This document shows, in pieces, positions 62,074 through 64,000 of a DNA stretch of 64,000 nt. The position numbers and the translations under genes were made by a program. Every line of letters starts with the position of its first letter. The stretch's first letter is position 1. Under the pieces are notes generated by a model, which did not search any database, had not been told where the DNA came from, and saw nothing but the letters and a program-made list of their open reading frames with translations. Origin of the DNA: Bacteriovorax sp. Seq25_V (GTDB taxonomy: Bacteria > Bdellovibrionota > Bacteriovoracia > Bacteriovoracales > Bacteriovoracaceae); the NCBI RefSeq assembly GCF_000447795.1, contig NZ_AUNI01000017.1, positions 62,001 to 126,000 on the forward strand. Reading direction: 5' to 3'.

Positions 62074-62760
62074 CTACTTTAAATAATAATAATTTGGATC
62101 GAGTGACCATCGATCAATAGAAAGGTTTTGATCTTCAACTCTATACTGCTCTAATTTGTGTTGCACTTCGTTGAGTCTAATTTTTAATCCTTCGTTATTA
62201 CGTTGGATTTCGGTTTGATCGCTTTCAAGCTTAGCTAACTCTTCGCGCCATTCTGCTTGAAGTTTTTTCTGAAGAATTTCGTAACGAGTATTAACGCCGT
62301 CGACTCGTTGCATATATGTTTCAATAATTTTATCATTTCTTTTAATCTTTGAATTTAACGCAAGACGTTTTTTAGCAAGAATTTCCACCAACTCTTTTCC
62401 CATGGAAATATTATTTACTAAATCTTGTGATTGGAAATAATAATAACGCCCAACAGTAAAAGTTGTAAGCTTTGTGCAGTTAACATATTTTGGAACTTTT
62501 AAAAGAATATACTCTGAAGATCTTCCAAGAACGATACCCTCACAACGGGCCTGCTTTTGGTGTTGAGTCCAAAATTCGACCTTATCAAGTTTATTTAGGT
62601 ATTTTACGTTATCAAAATTTACTTTGAATTTAACAAGTCTTGCTTCTTCTGAATACGATGAGACTCGGCCAGTAAAATGACCAAGATCTTCGGGACTCGA
62701 CATTTTTGTCCAGGCCTGAAGGTTGACTAAAAGAATCAGAAAAAACGTAGCTATTCTCAT
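62074..62760 (-). CDS. exported coiled-coil protein of unknown function
   Basis: A signal peptide (RIATFFLILLVNLQAWT) is followed by a beta-rich domain (about 20-115). A long charged helix that should form a coiled coil comes next (about 125-205, with QKKLQAEWREELAKLESDQT), and the end is Tyr-rich. Function unknown. It may act at the periplasm or cell surface. It sits between the OppA and methyltransferase genes on the same strand. Confidence 0.68.
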   Translation of the reverse strand: MRIATFFLILLVNLQAWTKMSSPEDLGHFTGRVSSYSEEARLVKFKVNFDNVKYLNKLDKVEFWTQHQKQARCEGIVLGRSSEYILLKVPKYVNCTKLTTFTVGRYYYFQSQDLVNNISMGKELVEILAKKRLALNSKIKRNDKIIETYMQRVDGVNTRYEILQKKLQAEWREELAKLESDQTEIQRNNEGLKIRLNEVQHKLEQYRVEDQNLSIDRWSLDPNYYYLK

Positions 62761-62807
62761 TAACTAAATTTTAATACGGATTCGAAAAATTTGCATTGCA
62801 GAAAAAA

Positions 62808-63479
62808 CTACTCTTTTGGCTTTTGAACAATGATACTTGCCGTGAATTCACTACGGTGAAGTGGTTGTTCGTATTTTAGAATGTTAAATTTTGGAAAGAG
62901 AGTTAGAAGCTCGTCATTCTTTAAAAGATAACTATCCTTTTCCTTCATTCCATTCATTTCTTTCTCTTTCAGAGTATAACCTTCAAAAACAAGAACTCCA
63001 CCGGGCTTGAGCCAGTCCATCAATTTTTTCACGATCTCTCTATCAACATAGTAGAAACAAATGATGGCATCAATTGAACCATTAGGAACATCGTAGTCAT
63101 TTACACTCTTATGAACTGTATCTATACGAACACCAAATTCGCGGGCAAGCATTCGGGCTTTTTTAATGGCCACATTACTAATATCGATTCCTGTTACCTT
63201 ATAACCTTTTGTTGCTAGGAAAACTGCATTTCGCCCTTCTCCCATTCCGATATCGAGAACTCTTGATCCATTTGGAATAAAGTCATAATTCTTTGCGAGA
63301 AATTTTGCAGGAGCCTTTCCATAGACATAATTATTTTGAGCGAATTTCTTATCCCAAAAACCTTTTGTTTCTCCTGTTCGTCTTGCACCTGTTAAAAGTT
63401 CAAAACGGCTTCCTGAAATATTTTCGCGGGCAAAGGAGCTAGAAATTAAAAGTAAGCATATAAAAAATTTATTAAACAT
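62808..63479 (-). CDS. class I SAM-dependent methyltransferase with N-terminal signal peptide
   Basis: The 223-residue protein has a predicted Sec signal (FNKFFICLLLISSSFA, cleavage before RE). A complete TehB-type Rossmann domain follows: VLDIGMGEGRNAVFLATKGY (about 74), TGIDISNVAI, and IICFYYVDREIVKKLMDWLK. Methyltransferases need SAM from the cytoplasm, so export is unexpected. Its ATG overlaps the upstream gene by 8 bp. Alternatives are that the hydrophobic start is a membrane anchor, or that the true start is internal. Confidence 0.8.
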   Translation of the reverse strand: MFNKFFICLLLISSSFARENISGSRFELLTGARRTGETKGFWDKKFAQNNYVYGKAPAKFLAKNYDFIPNGSRVLDIGMGEGRNAVFLATKGYKVTGIDISNVAIKKARMLAREFGVRIDTVHKSVNDYDVPNGSIDAIICFYYVDREIVKKLMDWLKPGGVLVFEGYTLKEKEMNGMKEKDSYLLKNDELLTLFPKFNILKYEQPLHRSEFTASIIVQKPKE

Positions 63480-63960
63480 CGTCTTCGTCTTCGTGTTCTT
63501 GTAAAGTCAGGTTATCGTCAAACTGACTTTCTTCGATTTCAATATTTTCAGCTAGAGGAACTACAATGCTCTCCTCTTCATCTTCATCACCCATCTCTGC
63601 ATTGAGATACAAAGAAAGCATTTCGTACTTTGTTTCGATGTCACGTACTTGAAGTGAAACATTATCTCTCATTGTTGCGGGCATGTCTTCACTGTGATTG
63701 AGGTACCACTTGAGTTTTTCAACTTTCGTATAGAAATTATCTAAGGCGATTAGAACTTCTTCAGAGAGAAGTCTTAGTTGCTCGATTGTAATTGTATCAT
63801 AGAGGCATTTGAAAATATCTTTGAAGTGTTCTCTTGATCTTTTAAGAGAAAGAATTGTTAGATATTCTTTTTCTCTATGTTTAATTCTTTCAAATAATCT
63901 TTTTGAATCATTTCTAAGAATGACAAGCATTCTCAATGAATCATCTGATATCCCTCTCAT
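63472..63960 (-). CDS. acidic helical protein of unknown function
   Basis: This 162-residue protein has basic helical N-terminal two-thirds (RLFERIKHREKEYLTILSLK) and a strongly acidic C-terminus (GDEDEEES, EHEDEDDV). It has no signal peptide. Its stop overlaps the start of the methyltransferase gene, so translation is probably coupled. The start (ATG at 63960) has only a weak purine-rich site; transcription begins beyond the window. Confidence 0.6.
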   Translation of the reverse strand: MRGISDDSLRMLVILRNDSKRLFERIKHREKEYLTILSLKRSREHFKDIFKCLYDTITIEQLRLLSEEVLIALDNFYTKVEKLKWYLNHSEDMPATMRDNVSLQVRDIETKYEMLSLYLNAEMGDEDEEESIVVPLAENIEIEESQFDDNLTLQEHEDEDDV

Positions 63961-64000
63961 CCCACTCTCTCTTTTAGACCGAAGGTAACTTCGCTCTTCT

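Noticed and set aside
63966-64000. Short CGAAG-CTTCG hairpin at the right edge
   Set aside because: It is five base pairs long, lies at the end of the window, and could equally lie in an upstream gene.

Overview
The window is a chromosomal segment of a low-GC, Gram-negative bacterium. It encodes outer-membrane beta-barrels, an LptF/LptG permease, heptosyltransferase-type LPS core genes, lipoprotein signals and Lgt. The housekeeping set (S2P-scpA-scpB-rluB, rplU-rpmA-obgE-rsfS-rlmH, dnaG-rpoD, pilF-rodZ-like) and many unique secreted proteins are compatible with a Bdellovibrionota predator of the Bacteriovorax/Halobacteriovorax type. That placement is inference from gene content, not a database match. 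I see no rRNA, CRISPR array, prophage or insertion sequence.

Layout. 0-5.4 kb: PilF-like TPR lipoprotein and RodZ-like protein, LptF/G permease, leucyl aminopeptidase and TrmL. 5.5-8 kb: two paralogous outer-membrane barrel genes, one with an eight-G tract in its coding strand. 8-14.4 kb: a putative Rossmann-type protein, an MltD-like transglycosylase, a dicarboxylate symporter, Lgt and unknowns. 14.5-17.4 kb: ribosomal proteins L21 and L27, ObgE, RsfS, RlmH. 17.3-21.8 kb: secreted and FHA proteins, TrpS, a small protein, initiator tRNA and an unknown exported protein. 22-26.3 kb: RluB-type synthase, ScpB with a very long acidic tail, ScpA, site-2 protease. 26.4-30.2 kb: Nudix hydrolase, two exported barrel-like proteins, several small proteins and a membrane protein. 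30.4-34.8 kb: TrmB, DnaG, RpoD. 35-39.3 kb: SWIM-SNF2 helicase and an L,D-transpeptidase-like exported protein. 39.3-44.6 kb: LPS/sugar locus with four glycosyltransferases, an inositol-phosphatase-like enzyme and an aldose-epimerase-like protein. 44.8-51.3 kb: orphan histidine-kinase-like protein, MetF, MetH, an unknown, and a very compact MetE-like protein. 51.3-53 kb: two small HTH-type proteins divergent from an EEP-family enzyme. 53.0-53.7 kb: a tandem pair of tiny hydrophobic-peptide genes. 53.7-64 kb: Psd, HtrA/DegQ-like protease, a BtuCDF-like importer, OppABC-type peptide importer, a coiled-coil protein, an exported methyltransferase and an acidic unknown.

The most notable element is at 53.07-53.70 kb. 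Two 364-bp-spaced units each encode a 27-residue single-helix peptide. Each has a 5' leader that can pair with the start of its own reading frame, an internal leader hairpin that keeps pairing while its bases differ, and an intrinsic terminator. On the opposite strand, each has a sigma70-like promoter exactly 12 bp past the terminator stem. Together these are the expected parts of a type I toxin-antitoxin module, and I do not recognise the family. Other points worth checking are the SNF2 gene whose conserved N-terminus has no canonical start codon, the MetE-like protein of 223 residues next to B12-dependent MetH, the poly-G tract in an outer-membrane gene, and a methyltransferase carrying a signal peptide.
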